A stretch of 64,000 nucleotides of DNA from contig PYSS01000001.1 of assembly GCA_003049465.1 (NCBI GenBank), positions 357,646 to 421,645 of the forward strand, written 5' to 3'. Of this stretch, positions 1 to 10,185 are shown in pieces. The position numbers were made by a program, and so were the translations under genes. Origin of the DNA: Magnaporthiopsis rhizophila (lineage: Eukaryota; Ascomycota; Sordariomycetes; Magnaporthales; Magnaporthaceae). The notes under the pieces were generated by a model. That model ran no database searches. It was not told the origin of the DNA and worked only from the letters and a program-made list of their open reading frames with translations. Position 1 is the stretch's first letter. Each line of letters begins with the position of its first letter.

Positions 1-2185
1 GGTTGGGCTGCCCCACTTTCAGGCGCCTGCTCTGACTGCCCTGGCTGCTGTGCTCCTCTGGTTCTGGATCATGGCAGGGAACGTGTGAGCTCAGGCAGGC
101 ACCGTAGAGGGGCAACGCTCGCACCTGGCAATCCGCAGCAGGGACTGGCTGACAGCCGCCTGGTTCATGCCCGGTGGGGCCGTTCCTTTCACAGGCAAAC
201 GGCCGCTTAGGCCAATCAGGTTGCTCGTTGCGTGCGAATTGCTCATCCCTCGATGGGCACTGCTTGGTTTCGTTTGTTTGTTTTGAATTAGGATTAGGTA
301 TTCTTTGCTTTTTTTTGGTCTTATGCGTGGGTTCTTTTATTTGGGTCATCGATTCTTGTTTTTGTCACGTTTTTGAAACTGAAATATAGAGCCTAGCACT
401 CTTGAAGGGATCAAGCCAGCCCCCAAGATAGGCCCGTCACATCACCTCTCCGATAAAAGACGTCTCCCCAGCTTCCCGTGCGTAAGGCGGGGTACATTTG
501 CGAACCAGGCCAAGGCATCCCCTCGAATGTTGTGCTGTGTTAGGCCTGGATACCTGTACCTACGAGGTAGGAGGTACCAGTCCTTAGCGCTCCGATCCAT
601 CTTCATCCCACATCATGTCACTGCGTGTTCGTCACACGACAGCCAGCCATCCAGCCGCCCATGAGAGGCCTCAGAACGAGCCGCGCATCGTATTTTGTGC
701 ATCACTCGGGGCTGGCCGCCCTGAGAGGTCCGACCAATGCGGGTCATCAAACCAGATGTGTCGACAGATTTTGCAGCTGCGTGGAACGGGTTGGCCGGTA
801 TCTCAAGAATAAAATGGGGTACGTACCGGCACCACAGCTGTTGGGACCCGCGTTCTTGAGCCTCCTGCTTCCATGAGGTTCTATGTCGTATTCATGCGGG
901 CTTTCGCTGCCCCCTTTCCCCGATCCATGCTCCTGTTTTTGTGGTGCGCCCGGCTGGTATTCTGCCTCTAGAACCATGTGCGCGCGTGCGATAGGGTCGC
1001 ATCCGAAATTGCTAGATGCTGGCTTGTGCAGATTGGCCTCCTTCCACCGCCTCTCTTGCCGGGCAACATCGAATTTCGCTCTCCCAGGTTCGCCCATGGA
1101 CGGTTCGCCAGCCCAGTACCGTAGAGGCACCTCCCCCTACCTACCCAGGCACCCTACCCAGCAGGCAGATGATGGGCGGCGTCACCGCCAGACGTCTGTT
1201 GCTCGGCATTGCCCGCCACCCTTACTCTCCCCAACTTTGACAGGCCGGCCAGCGACGGTCTGCGGCGAGCCGATTCCCGTGGCCACTTGAAACAAAAGTG
1301 GCTTTGACCTCAGCGAGCGACGTGCCCTGGCTGAGCTACTTCATTTCCATTCTCAGCGGGTTCATCGAATCGGGGAAATTGGGGGGTAGTCAAGACTATC
1401 GGTGGGCTTGGGACTGCATGTGGCAGCCGCCTAGCTCCATGCGCCTGGGCACACCCTGGGCCACCCATGCGAGCGAGTGCCCACCTAATGCACAGTCCAG
1501 TACCGATAGACATGTACCCCATCTTGCCAGCCAGTCTTAGCAATGGGATGGGCTGGGCTCCTGGATTGGGCTTCGGGAGCTTGCGTCACGCTCACCACCT
1601 GCGCCTTTTTTCTTTCTTTCTCAGCCGTCCAAGTTCAATGTGACTCGTCCACCCACATTATCACCAGATGCAGCAGGCGTCGGCAGAAGCCTGCTAATTT
1701 CCCTGCTGTTGGCGTGGGCTGGTGCCGACTGAGCTGGCAAGAAAGGGTCACGCGGGGCGGCTGTTTCTCCCGCCACGCACCGCACGCTGCCTCCACCTCA
1801 CCCTGAACGATGGGACGACCCCCTTGTTTCGCTGGCAAGAAAGGGAAGATCTCATGCAAGCGGACCAGGCCCATCGTCGCTGCCTCATGTTGCCGCCGCC
1901 GATGTTGGACCGGCAATCGGAGTACGCCGAACGGGTCTCGTTTGTGCTCGTAGGGCTGCTCCCGAAAGGTAGATTCATTGTTCGTGAAATCAGCAAACGG
2001 CCTGTGTACGAGAACGCTTTCCATATATTTATTTCCTCAACGTCGTTCCCCACTCACGGCATGAGACAGAAAGGAGTAAAAATATCTCGGTTGAAGCCTT
2101 GATCGCATGGATACGGTATTAAGTAGATATTAATTGCTATGTTTTTTCATCGCCTTTCCCTCATGTGCCAGCATAGTCGCCCGCC
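1..2185. other. Left-edge intergenic region, no gene recognised
   Basis: Open frames here are short (at most about 130 codons), overlap on both strands and show no recognisable domain. Several TACCT/AGGTA-type motifs occur (about 551-577 and 1129-1155). The right part probably carries the 3' untranslated region of the minus-strand lipase that ends at 2186. I see no tRNA, rRNA or mobile element. Confidence 0.6.
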
Positions 2186-3427
2186 TCACAGCTCGTCCTG
2201 TCGAGACGGAGGTTCGAAGCGATACCTATCACGTCCCCAGTCTGCGGGGTCTCCTCCAGGCACACAGAGGCCCAGCCGCCAGAAGTAGTCCCGGTGGGCA
2301 AAGAACAGCTCCCAGAGCTTGAGGCGCGTGGGCATCTTGGAGTCTCCCTCGCCGCGGAGGACCTCAGCCAGGCGCTCGAGGACTCCCCGGGACGCCGAGC
2401 CGTCACCGGCGGCGGGGTCGCTACAGGCCGGGTCGTGGGCACCGCGGCACAGGCGCATGTCCTCGGGATAGGGCGGCAGGGCCGGCTTGTCGATGTAGAT
2501 CTCGCCGGCGTGCGCCCGGTAGCCCCACTCGGAAAGCGGCAGCAGCGGGACGGGGTCGCCGGCGTGCGTGACGCGGTGGTAATACTGCTCGGTCCCGCTA
2601 CCACTATCTAGGCTAAACACCTTGTTGATGAACTCGGCCAGCCCCTCGTTCCCCACGCGCGGCTCGCCAAACGTCGTCACCACCACGTCGTCCCACCCCT
2701 CGACCAGCCGCAGCTCCAGCGCCGCGAGAGCCGCCACGGCGCCGCCGAGGCTGTGGCCGACCAGGCGGACGGGGTAGTTTGGGTGCGACCACCGCGCCTC
2801 GCGTACCGCGGGCAGCACGAGCCCGCGGGCCATGCGCCACGACGCGAGGAAGCCCATGTGCACGGTGCAGTTGTTGCACTTCTCGCGAGACGCGGCCGAG
2901 CCTCGGCCGTCGCCCTCCCCGGGGTCCACCGGGTAGGGAACGTACTCCTGCGGCACGGTGCTGAGATCGATGACGGTGTTTGTGATGCTGTAGGTGCCGC
3001 GGAACGCGACCACGATGGCCCCCGGGGCCGGCTGCTGCCGTCCGTCGCCACCGTTGTTGGCCGTCCCCGCGCCGTCCGCCGTGTGGTCGACGGCCACGTA
3101 GCCGCAGCTGTCGGTCAGGAGCGCGCCCGTATTCCAGGTGGTGACGAGCTGGACGCCGGGGAAGTCGCCGCAGCGCGAGGCGCACGTGAAGGGCGGCGAG
3201 ATGCCCGTCGTGCCGACGCAGTAGGTGATGTCGACCAGCCGCGAGAGGCGCTCCAGGTCTGCGAAGAGAGCCTCCGAGATGCCAGCCTTGGGGATGGGCC
3301 CGCTGCCGGCGCCGCTGTCGTGGAGGACGTGCTGCTGCCCAGAAGTGCTGATGTCATCGGCCACAGCGCCAATCAACCCACCACCACCCGCCAAGAGCAG
3401 GCGGTACAGATGCCCCGGGACCCGCAT
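2186..3427 (-). CDS. Secreted class-3 (alpha/beta-hydrolase) lipase
   Basis: A single exon encodes 413 residues. The N terminus (MRVPGHLYRLLLAGGGGLIGAVA) looks like a signal peptide, so the enzyme should enter the secretory pathway. The lipase class-3 nucleophile elbow GHSLGG places the catalytic serine at about residue 226. HAGDPVPLLP gives the likely acid Asp291, and FFAHRDYFWRLG gives the likely His378. Earlier, VVAFRGT (about 139-145) matches the strand and oxyanion region of fungal lipases. The family hydrolyses ester bonds in triacylglycerols or related lipids; the substrate cannot be read here. The length is typical of fungal members with a cysteine-bearing lid region. The protein ends in QDEL, which resembles an ER-retrieval tetrapeptide and is unusual for a secreted lipase. 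The ATG at 3427 is the first one preceding the signal peptide. Family assignment is firm; final location is open. Confidence 0.93.
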   Translation of the reverse strand: MRVPGHLYRLLLAGGGGLIGAVADDISTSGQQHVLHDSGAGSGPIPKAGISEALFADLERLSRLVDITYCVGTTGISPPFTCASRCGDFPGVQLVTTWNTGALLTDSCGYVAVDHTADGAGTANNGGDGRQQPAPGAIVVAFRGTYSITNTVIDLSTVPQEYVPYPVDPGEGDGRGSAASREKCNNCTVHMGFLASWRMARGLVLPAVREARWSHPNYPVRLVGHSLGGAVAALAALELRLVEGWDDVVVTTFGEPRVGNEGLAEFINKVFSLDSGSGTEQYYHRVTHAGDPVPLLPLSEWGYRAHAGEIYIDKPALPPYPEDMRLCRGAHDPACSDPAAGDGSASRGVLERLAEVLRGEGDSKMPTRLKLWELFFAHRDYFWRLGLCVPGGDPADWGRDRYRFEPPSRQDEL

Positions 3428-4174
3428 CGCTTTTCTTCTGGCGGGTCGAACAGGATGGTTGTGTTTTTGTTGAGGATCAAGTTCTTATCCTTCTTTTCTG
3501 GCTGCTCAACGATGCATTGTGGCTGGTGTCCAGGCGATGGCGGATGCCAGATGACGCCTGTTCCAGTTCGGCGAAGTGCAAAGCCCCAGCGTTTCAAAAA
3601 GGCATCAGTCAATAAATCAAAGAGGTAACACGGCACCTGAGGCGTCGTGTAAAGATGGTGGATGGAGACGAGAATAATGATCGAACCGCTCAAAACAGAA
3701 ACGAAAAAAAGCACGCAGAACACCCGACGAGAATTGAAATGAAATTCACCAATCGCCCATCGCCAACTGCCTAAACACGGTTGGCTGGGGCTTCAACAGT
3801 CAAGTGACCTCGTGCCCCTTTCATGGATGCCATCTGATGCTGGGGCTGGTCTGCTGAAGTTCCAGTGGGGTCATGCCGTAAAACGTGGGGTGTCCCAATG
3901 GGGCGTGGCTTCAACTCCAGGGACTTCCCGGCACGCACCATAATCCGAAGACACACCAGGACGCATTTGAAGGCTTGACTTGACTCCTTTTAATTAGGCC
4001 ATTTAGACATTACATCGAGGCTATCGCGAGCCATGTTACTGGTTCATGTTTTCCGGCGAATGATCATTCTTTTGCCATCGGATGTCCAACACCAAAGATC
4101 CATTGCTGCTCTTTTCGAGACAAGCAAATAGGCCGGGGAATCACATCACGAGGATATTGTATGACCCCCACCAT
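3428..4174. other. Intergenic, lipase upstream / small secreted protein downstream
   Basis: Both flanking genes lie on the minus strand, so this 747-bp stretch should hold the lipase promoter near 3428 and the 3' end of the gene at 4175. The open frames in it (for example minus 3373-3723) have no coding signature. No motif stands out. Confidence 0.5.
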
Positions 4175-4810
4175 CTAGTGCCGTCCCAGTGGGAAGGGTC
4201 GTGGTGCGAGACTGGAGAAAGTGGCATCAAAGTCGGGAGATTTGCACTCCCGTCCAGGTCCACGAGTGCCGTTGCCTGTGCTCTCGGTGCAGGTCATGTT
4301 GAGGAAGACAAGTCCGCTGGCCTCGATTCCGCGGCGTCCTTGGGGGTCACTATCAGGGTGTTCAGGTGTTAGTCTGACGTGGGAGGAGAGTTGAGCGGGC
4401 GGTACTAAGTGTGGCTCTTACGTGACGTTGGGAGGAGGGCACGACGCCTCGACCAGCGACAGCTGGTTCTTGCCCAGCCAGTTCTCGGCAACCCACGAGA
4501 ACTCGACCAGCTTATTGCCGCAGGGGTACCGCGCGAGCGTGCCCGGGATCGGGTGCACGGGCGCTCGGGAGGGATCGCGCCGGCAGGTGGTCGAGATGCC
4601 GGTGCCTGCATCCGCGTAGCTGAAGGACATGGTCGTCTTGTTCTCGTCGCCGTCGGCGGCGAAGTAGGCTGCAAAGTCGGTGACGTGGGCCGACTTGGGC
4701 GTGTCTCGACAGGCGCTCTGCCGCGACCTCAGGACCCGCGGCGGCGGTGTCCAGGAGGGCAAGGCTGATGCCGTCCAGATAGAAACCGCGAAGAGGAGGA
4801 GGCCGCGCAT
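4175..4810 (-). CDS. Small secreted six-cysteine protein, AA1-like type (two exons)
   Basis: The exons are 4422-4810 and 4175-4349. The intron starts GTAAGA, has a branch site in AGACTAACACC and ends GATAG, giving 187 residues. Without splicing the frame stops right at the donor (…PPPNVT then TAA), so a plain open-frame search truncates the protein. Residues 1-18 (MRGLLLFAVSIWTASALP) are a signal peptide. The mature part has six cysteines (34, 76, 97, 124, 150, 165), enough for three disulfides, and several N-glycosylation sequons. The pattern of FxxYxADG, a central C…PC pair, FSWVAENWLG and a C-terminal LxFLNMTC resembles the ascomycete AA1-like (Alt a 1-type) small secreted family, whose members are extracellular and sometimes act in host interaction. 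That placement is by pattern only. A TATA-like box lies upstream at 4961-4968. Confidence 0.8.
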
Positions 4811-4960
4811 GTTTTGTGTGTTGGGAGGTTGGAAGGAAACCTGGGCGACGTTGGTGTGAGGGCCTAGAGGACTCCCTGTGCAGTTCTATCGCGTATTGAA
4901 CATCCAAGAAGGGCGTGGCTTATTTCTTTTAACTAAATCCGCTGCTGGTCGGGCAAAGTC

Positions 4961-4968
4961 TTTTATAT
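4961..4968 (-). promoter_or_regulatory. TATA-like box for the small secreted protein gene
   Basis: On the minus strand the sequence reads GATATAAAAGAC here, about 150 bp before the ATG at 4810. That spacing allows a 5' leader of roughly 120 nt. It is the only clear TATA match in the promoter. Confidence 0.5.
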
Positions 4969-6436
4969 CTCCCTCTCTCATACGGGTCACAGCGGGAATG
5001 TTAAATCGCCCGTTTTGTGAAAGAGCCGGATCTCCCGTGGAGCATTGCAGGGCCCCAAATACCCTGACATCCATGACGAAACACAACCTCCCGTCCATCC
5101 CACCAGGGGTGCCTGGATCAGCGATAGACGGGAAAGGCAAACGCGGCTTTCTTGGCAGGAGCGTCTTCGTCCCCTTCTGCCATGGGGATCGCTTCCCCTG
5201 CGGGTGTGGCTGGCGACATTTTTTGCCGCTTCCTGTGGGGCGCTGTGGAGGCTCGGCATATGCAAGAACCCGCTGAGGCAGCCGTTTTTGGGCGATCTTT
5301 GATCGTCTCCCTGTTACAGGTAAAAATGTGCCTGTCCAATGGGGGACGAATGCGAGCGACCTCGCCCACGCGGGGCCATGTGCCATCAACTCCCGACGAC
5401 AAGGGTGGCCTTCCCAGATTGGCTGGGCGAGAAATGCCTCGATGTTTCGTTTCATTGCCTTGTTTACCTGCCATTTTACCTTTGTCCACTGCAGGTACGC
5501 TGAGTCTGGATGCCTCTTTCGCCGCAGTGACCCTTAATTACACCCATGTACTGCACTGCACGGCCACGACTGCAAAAAATGCGAGAGCCGGATCAAACAG
5601 GAAACTTGGCCCCCAAAATATGGATCCCATCCTGGTGGCCATCTGCCGATCGGAATGTGGTAAACCAGCCGTGGAGCTGAGTTGCTTACTAGCTTGGTAT
5701 TGTAGACTGGGAGCGGGAAGAAGAAACAAGAATAGAAAATCAACGTATGAATAGCCGAACTCGGTGGACGGAAGACAGGACCAGAGGATCAAATCGGTAC
5801 GCCCTCGTGTCGTGGTGACAGAAATAGGCATGCGCATGCTTCGTATGCTGTTGAACGGCGCACACAAAGGCCGTGCACGCCCAGGTCGTACAATACAAGG
5901 TCGTGACTTTCACCGAGCGAAGGTAATAGCCTTGATGCCGTCGTCGAGCCCGCGCCGTTCGAAGCTCTGTTTGGTCCACGTGCAACGTCGTTCGAGGACA
6001 GGCATGTCTTCTTCAATCCCCCGGCATTGATTAGAAATGCTGAAATCATGATCCCGAGAGTGCCTGGGATGGTATCAAGCTTTGCGATGTGGTCCAGAAA
6101 CTGCCTTGGTCGGTGTAAATGGAACAGGTAGGTAGGTGTGTGAAAGACACGGCTGTCACATCAGCCGTGAGAATCCATCTATACTATACAACAACAAGCC
6201 AAACACCGAGGCTACTCGGCTTCCACGGCGTCTGGATTGTTCGTATCAGTCCGCTGTCACACGGCTGCGCCCGCATCCCATGCTATTTCTATGCTAACAA
6301 TAATAACAACCGATAAAAAGACACGCTGAACACCATTGCTATCGTAGGACAAAAAAAAAAAATAGAAAAAACATCGTAGCGGGAATGCGCTTGCTACGGC
6401 CCAGCTGGAGCGAGATGTCACCGAAAGGGTCAAACC
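4969..6436. other. Intergenic region, no gene recognised
   Basis: The longest frames (plus 5152-5754, minus 4886-5455) overlap on opposite strands and have no domain, signal peptide or convincing codon bias. An A-rich run occurs near 6349-6362. The right end presumably holds the 3' untranslated region of the UBX-domain gene. An AGGTAGGTAGG motif lies at 6127-6137. Confidence 0.5.
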
Positions 6437-8059
6437 TCACTTCTTACCAAGTTTCATCCACTTCGGCATCTTCAACCCTGAAGACGATCTGCTCTCGCCC
6501 CTGGAGGAGGACTGCGATGCCGGCGCGGCGTCATCCTTGACCTCCTCGTCCGGCACCTCGGCTGGCACAACAGGCACCGGTATCTGCCGGGCAAGTCTCG
6601 CCGCCTCTCCCCTGAGGAAAGGGGCCTTGCGCACGGCCTGGGGGACGCCGTCGGCCCAGACAACTGTTGCCACCACGCGGCCTTCCAGCCGGTGGTCGCG
6701 CACGAGGTTGTGCCCCGCGCCCCGCGCATCCTGGAACTCACCCCGCTTGGAGGCCGGGCTTACCAGCTTGAAAGGCTGCGATGGATCTTCCATGACGGAG
6801 CGCACCTCGGCGTAGACTGCCGCCGCATCGTCTCCAGGACCGAACGTCCACTGCGCCGACGTGTTGTCGGGGAATCGCACCTTGATGCTCACCTCCTTGA
6901 CCGCCGCGACCTTGGCCGCCTCTGCCGCCGCCCTCTCTGCAATCTCCTTGTCTGATGGCAGGCGTTTGTTGTGCGAGTTGGCCTGTAGTCGCTGCTGGTG
7001 CAGCTGTGCGTGGGCGATCGTTGGCTCGTAGGCAGCATCCGGGTCCTGTGTCAGCGCCGCGGCGGGAGTGGCCGAGGAAGGCGCCGCAAAGATCTGCACA
7101 GCCCTTCCGGGACCAGTGTGATCCTGGGTGCCATCGGTGCTAGAGTCCATCACGGCCGGCGGCGCCGGCCGTGGCGCTGTATCATCGCCGAGGTCAATGA
7201 GATCCTCGGTGGGTTGTAATACCTGCGGTTCTGGCTGCTGTGGAGCACTAGTCTGGTCTGGGGCCGATGCGGATGAGGCCGATTTCTCGGCTGGCACTGG
7301 GGGCGCGGGTGCTGATGATTCTGTGGGTTCAGGTTCGGCGAAGAACTGCTCGATCTGCTGCATGGCCTCGTGTAGCGTAAAGCCGGACTGCCTGAAGGAG
7401 AGGCTCATCAGAACGTTCCCCGAGATGCCTAGCTGAGAAAGCGTCTTTTGGAAGTCGGCGAGGGACGAGATCTCGCGGCCAACAACTAGCAGGACAGGTC
7501 CCTCGTGATATAGCTGGCCAGAGCCGTTGCCCCCGATGGCTTGTGGAATTGCCCTTGCCGTGAAGTTGAACTGGCGTTTTGGGCCGGGAGCGGGGGCGCC
7601 GGCGGTAGATGTGGAAGCTCCGCTTTCGAAGTGCCTCAGCATCTTCCATAGCGTGGTGTCGCTGCGGAACTTCTCAACCAGGCGGCCATTGGGGATGCCG
7701 GCGGCTTCGGTCTCGGGGAGTTTTAGGGCGACGGTGATGATGGATGGGCTGTTTGACTTGACGACAAGCTCGAGCTTGGCACCGGGAGTGAGGTTGTAGG
7801 CTCTGACCTGGTTCGAGAGCTCCAGCTGCCTATTGTTGTGTCTGCGGAGACGCACCACAAGTGCACCGTCAGCGCCCCTCGTCGCATCATGAGGCGCGCA
7901 AAAGGTGTGTGCGGCAGCTCACTTCAACATGTACTTGTCGCTCCGAATGGAAAGCTTCTTGCATGCTTCTTCCAGCACGTCGATCAGGAAGGTGCCTGGG
8001 CCAACCTTGACGGTAGCACGTCTGAAATCGGTGGAAATGACCACCACGCTCATGGACAT
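6437..8059 (-). CDS. TUG/UBX4-type UBX-domain p97 (Cdc48) cofactor
   Basis: The exons are 7923-8059 and 6437-7841; the intron begins GTGAGC and ends CGCAG, giving 513 residues. Splicing joins …SIRSDKYMLK to HNNRQLELSNQVRAYNLTPG, which rebuilds the N-terminal ubiquitin-like fold (about residues 3-75) of the TUG-UBL1 family (human ASPSCR1/TUG, yeast Ubx4). The middle is Pro/Ala/Ser-rich and probably disordered. A UBX-like beta-grasp begins around VSIKVRFPDNTSAQWTFGPG, and the tail is basic (KMPKWMKLGKK). The family binds the AAA-ATPase p97/Cdc48 and modulates its hexamer and its ER-associated degradation or vesicle roles. The start at 8059 has a good context (CACCATGTC); a second in-frame ATG two codons later is possible. 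Confidence 0.88.
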
Positions 8060-8662
8060 GGTGTCGGTTTGGGAAGCGAAAAGTTGGAGAAAGAGATTTC
8101 CGATAGGTATGGAGGGGAAAACAGTTCCCTTCAAATAGTAAAGCAGATATGCAAAGTATGGCAGGTTCTGGAAATCTCCAAGCTTGCTTCGTAAATTAGC
8201 ACGTCGGCTTAGCCTTCTCTAGGATGGTGGGGTTTGTCGTCAGTGCTGCCTCCGTCTGAAGCTCTAAAAGCTCGGACCACAAGCTGTGTCTGGACCCACT
8301 CAGCCAATAAGAAGCTGGGAACCTCGTTCGCCGAGCTGGGGGCAGACACGCCAGCCAGGCGTTGCCTTGCGCTTCCACGCTTGCCTTGCAGCGCCCGCAG
8401 CTGCGAGAGCTTCCGCGAGAGACGGCCGCAACGAAACGACGACGACGACGACGACGACGCACCACTCTTCCGCTCCCCAGACCCGGACGTGAGACGTTTC
8501 TCAGTCGGCACCCGGCCCTTGACGACCGCACATAATCTTCCCACCTCCAGACAGGCACGGAGTCCAGGCGACAGCACAAAGCGCAGCCCTCAATCCCGCC
8601 GCCTCCGCTAATCGCAGCTCCGTGAACCACCACCTCCACCAGGGGAGCTCATCACCGCCGCC
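8060..8662. promoter_or_regulatory. Divergent promoter between the UBX-domain gene and PUP3
   Basis: A p97 cofactor gene and a proteasome gene face away from each other across 603 bp, so they may share control elements. Both products work in ubiquitin-dependent proteolysis. The region contains a CGA/GAC trinucleotide run at 8437-8460. No coding frame is convincing. Confidence 0.55.
8437..8460. repeat. GAC trinucleotide microsatellite
   Basis: About eight uninterrupted CGA/GAC units lie in the leader or promoter of PUP3, roughly 200 bp before its ATG. It is not inside a gene supported here. Confidence 0.9.
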
Positions 8663-9628
8663 ATGGTAACAAGCCCCGCCGCATCTTTCTCTGTCTACCT
8701 ATAGACCCTGCGTCTGGATACTGAATACCTGCTAAACATGTAAACTTGCAGTCGTCTCCTTTCTCAATAAGTCAGTCTTCCCCTCACTGCGTTCTTCGCG
8801 GGTGGATATCTGTCAACCCCAAAACCGCCACTATGATCTAAACTTAGGCGGCCTCCCCTCCCGGCCGGCCGGTCAGGCGACCCCTACCGCCGTATAAGAA
8901 TCATCGCTGACACCGCAACTTCCACCAAAACCAGACGGCGGCGCCTGCGTCGCCATGGTGGGCAAGGACTGCGTCGCCATCGCCTGCGACCTCCGGCTGG
9001 GCATGCAGGCCCTGACAGTGTCCAACAACTTCCCCAAGATCTTCCAGTACGGCGACGTGTTCCTGGGCCTGACGGGCCTGGCCACCGACGTCTCGACCGT
9101 CTCGGACCTGTTCCGGTACAAGGTCAACATGTACCGCCTGCGCGAGGAGCGCAACATCGCGCCCCGCACCTTCGCCAACCTCGTCTCGAGCTCCCTGTAC
9201 GAGCGCCGCTTCGGCCCTTACTTTGTCAGCCCGGTCGTCGCCGGCCTTGACCCCAAGACGTCGCTGCCCTTCATCTGCGGCTTCGACTCCATCGGCTGCA
9301 TCGACTTTGCAAAGGACTTTATCGTCAGCGGCACCGCCAGCGAGCAGCTTTTTGGCATGTGCGAGAGCCTGTGGGAGCCCGACCTGGTATGTCTTTGTAG
9401 CTGCGTCGGTTCGCATGAGCTTTCTTCTCATGCATGTATGTCCTCATGGCTGACCATTGTTGCAACCCCTCCACTGTAATTCAGGAGCCCGAGGATCTTT
9501 TCGAGACCATCTCGCAGGCCCTACTGAGCGCTGTCGACCGTGATGCCCTCTCAGGTTGGGGTGCTCACGTTTACATCATCGAGAAGGGCAAAGTCACCAA
9601 GAGATTACTCAAGGGCCGCCAAGACTAG
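8663..9628 (+). CDS. PUP3: 20S proteasome subunit beta-3
   Basis: The exons are 8663-8665 (only the ATG), 8752-8770 (19 nt), 8935-9386 and 9485-9628, giving 205 residues, the length I recall for the yeast protein. The first intron starts GTAACA and ends CTTGCAG. The second starts GTCAGT and ends ACCAG, with a CTGAC branch site. The third is GTATGT…TTCAG. The joined N terminus reads MSSPFSINGGACVAMVGKDC, the expected beta-3 start. Later family blocks are GDVFLGLTGLATDVST, SSSLYERRFGPYFVSPVVAG, FIVSGTASEQLFGMCESL and DRDALSGWGAHVYII. Beta-3 is a structural subunit of the beta ring without the catalytic N-terminal threonine. A continuous frame starting at the internal ATG 8955 would lack the first 14 residues. 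The identification is very firm; the two tiny 5' exons rest on splice signals and family fit. Confidence 0.95.
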
Positions 9629-10185
9629 ATAGAGCAGTGACTGTGTGAGGTTTGAAAACGTGGGAAAGCGTCTTTGATGTCATTATACGGGCTGAAGCAG
9701 CAATCCAGAGCAGGGGCACATTATTCGTCCGGTTTTGCAAGAAGAAAAGACTTTGGCAATTAGAAATCTCCCACGTGAGCTGGGTTATTTGGGACCCAAC
9801 CTGGCATCCTCGACATGGCTGCACTGTACCAATAGACATCAGCTAGAAATGACGCCGTTTTGTCCTTGGTGCAGTAACATGAGAATGTGCACGTAGAGAG
9901 TAGTCACCCTATTCACACCATATAACAGACACATTAACATCAGGCTGTCGGGGGCGTGGGTGCCTTGGCAGTCAGACACAATCATATCGATGAGTTATCG
10001 GATTAAAATCCAGCGACAAAAGACTGCCATGCGCACTAATCTATTTTATTGGGTTGGTTCCCGACCCGTGGCCCCTCATGTACAACGAAGTAGGTGGCTA
10101 AATGGGCTCTAAAAAAAAAATATGCTGCTGCGAGTTTCTATGAGTCTAGTATGAAGACCACGACATTCCCGAGCACGCGACCCCT
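9629..10185. other. Shared 3' region of PUP3 and the Ca2+-ATPase gene
   Basis: These two genes converge, so the 557 bp should consist of their 3' untranslated regions and transcription ends. It is AT-richer than the coding DNA. No gene is seen. Confidence 0.6.

Noticed and set aside
5152..5754. 200-codon plus-strand frame
   Set aside because: No domain, signal peptide or codon bias, and it overlaps other frames of similar quality on the opposite strand.
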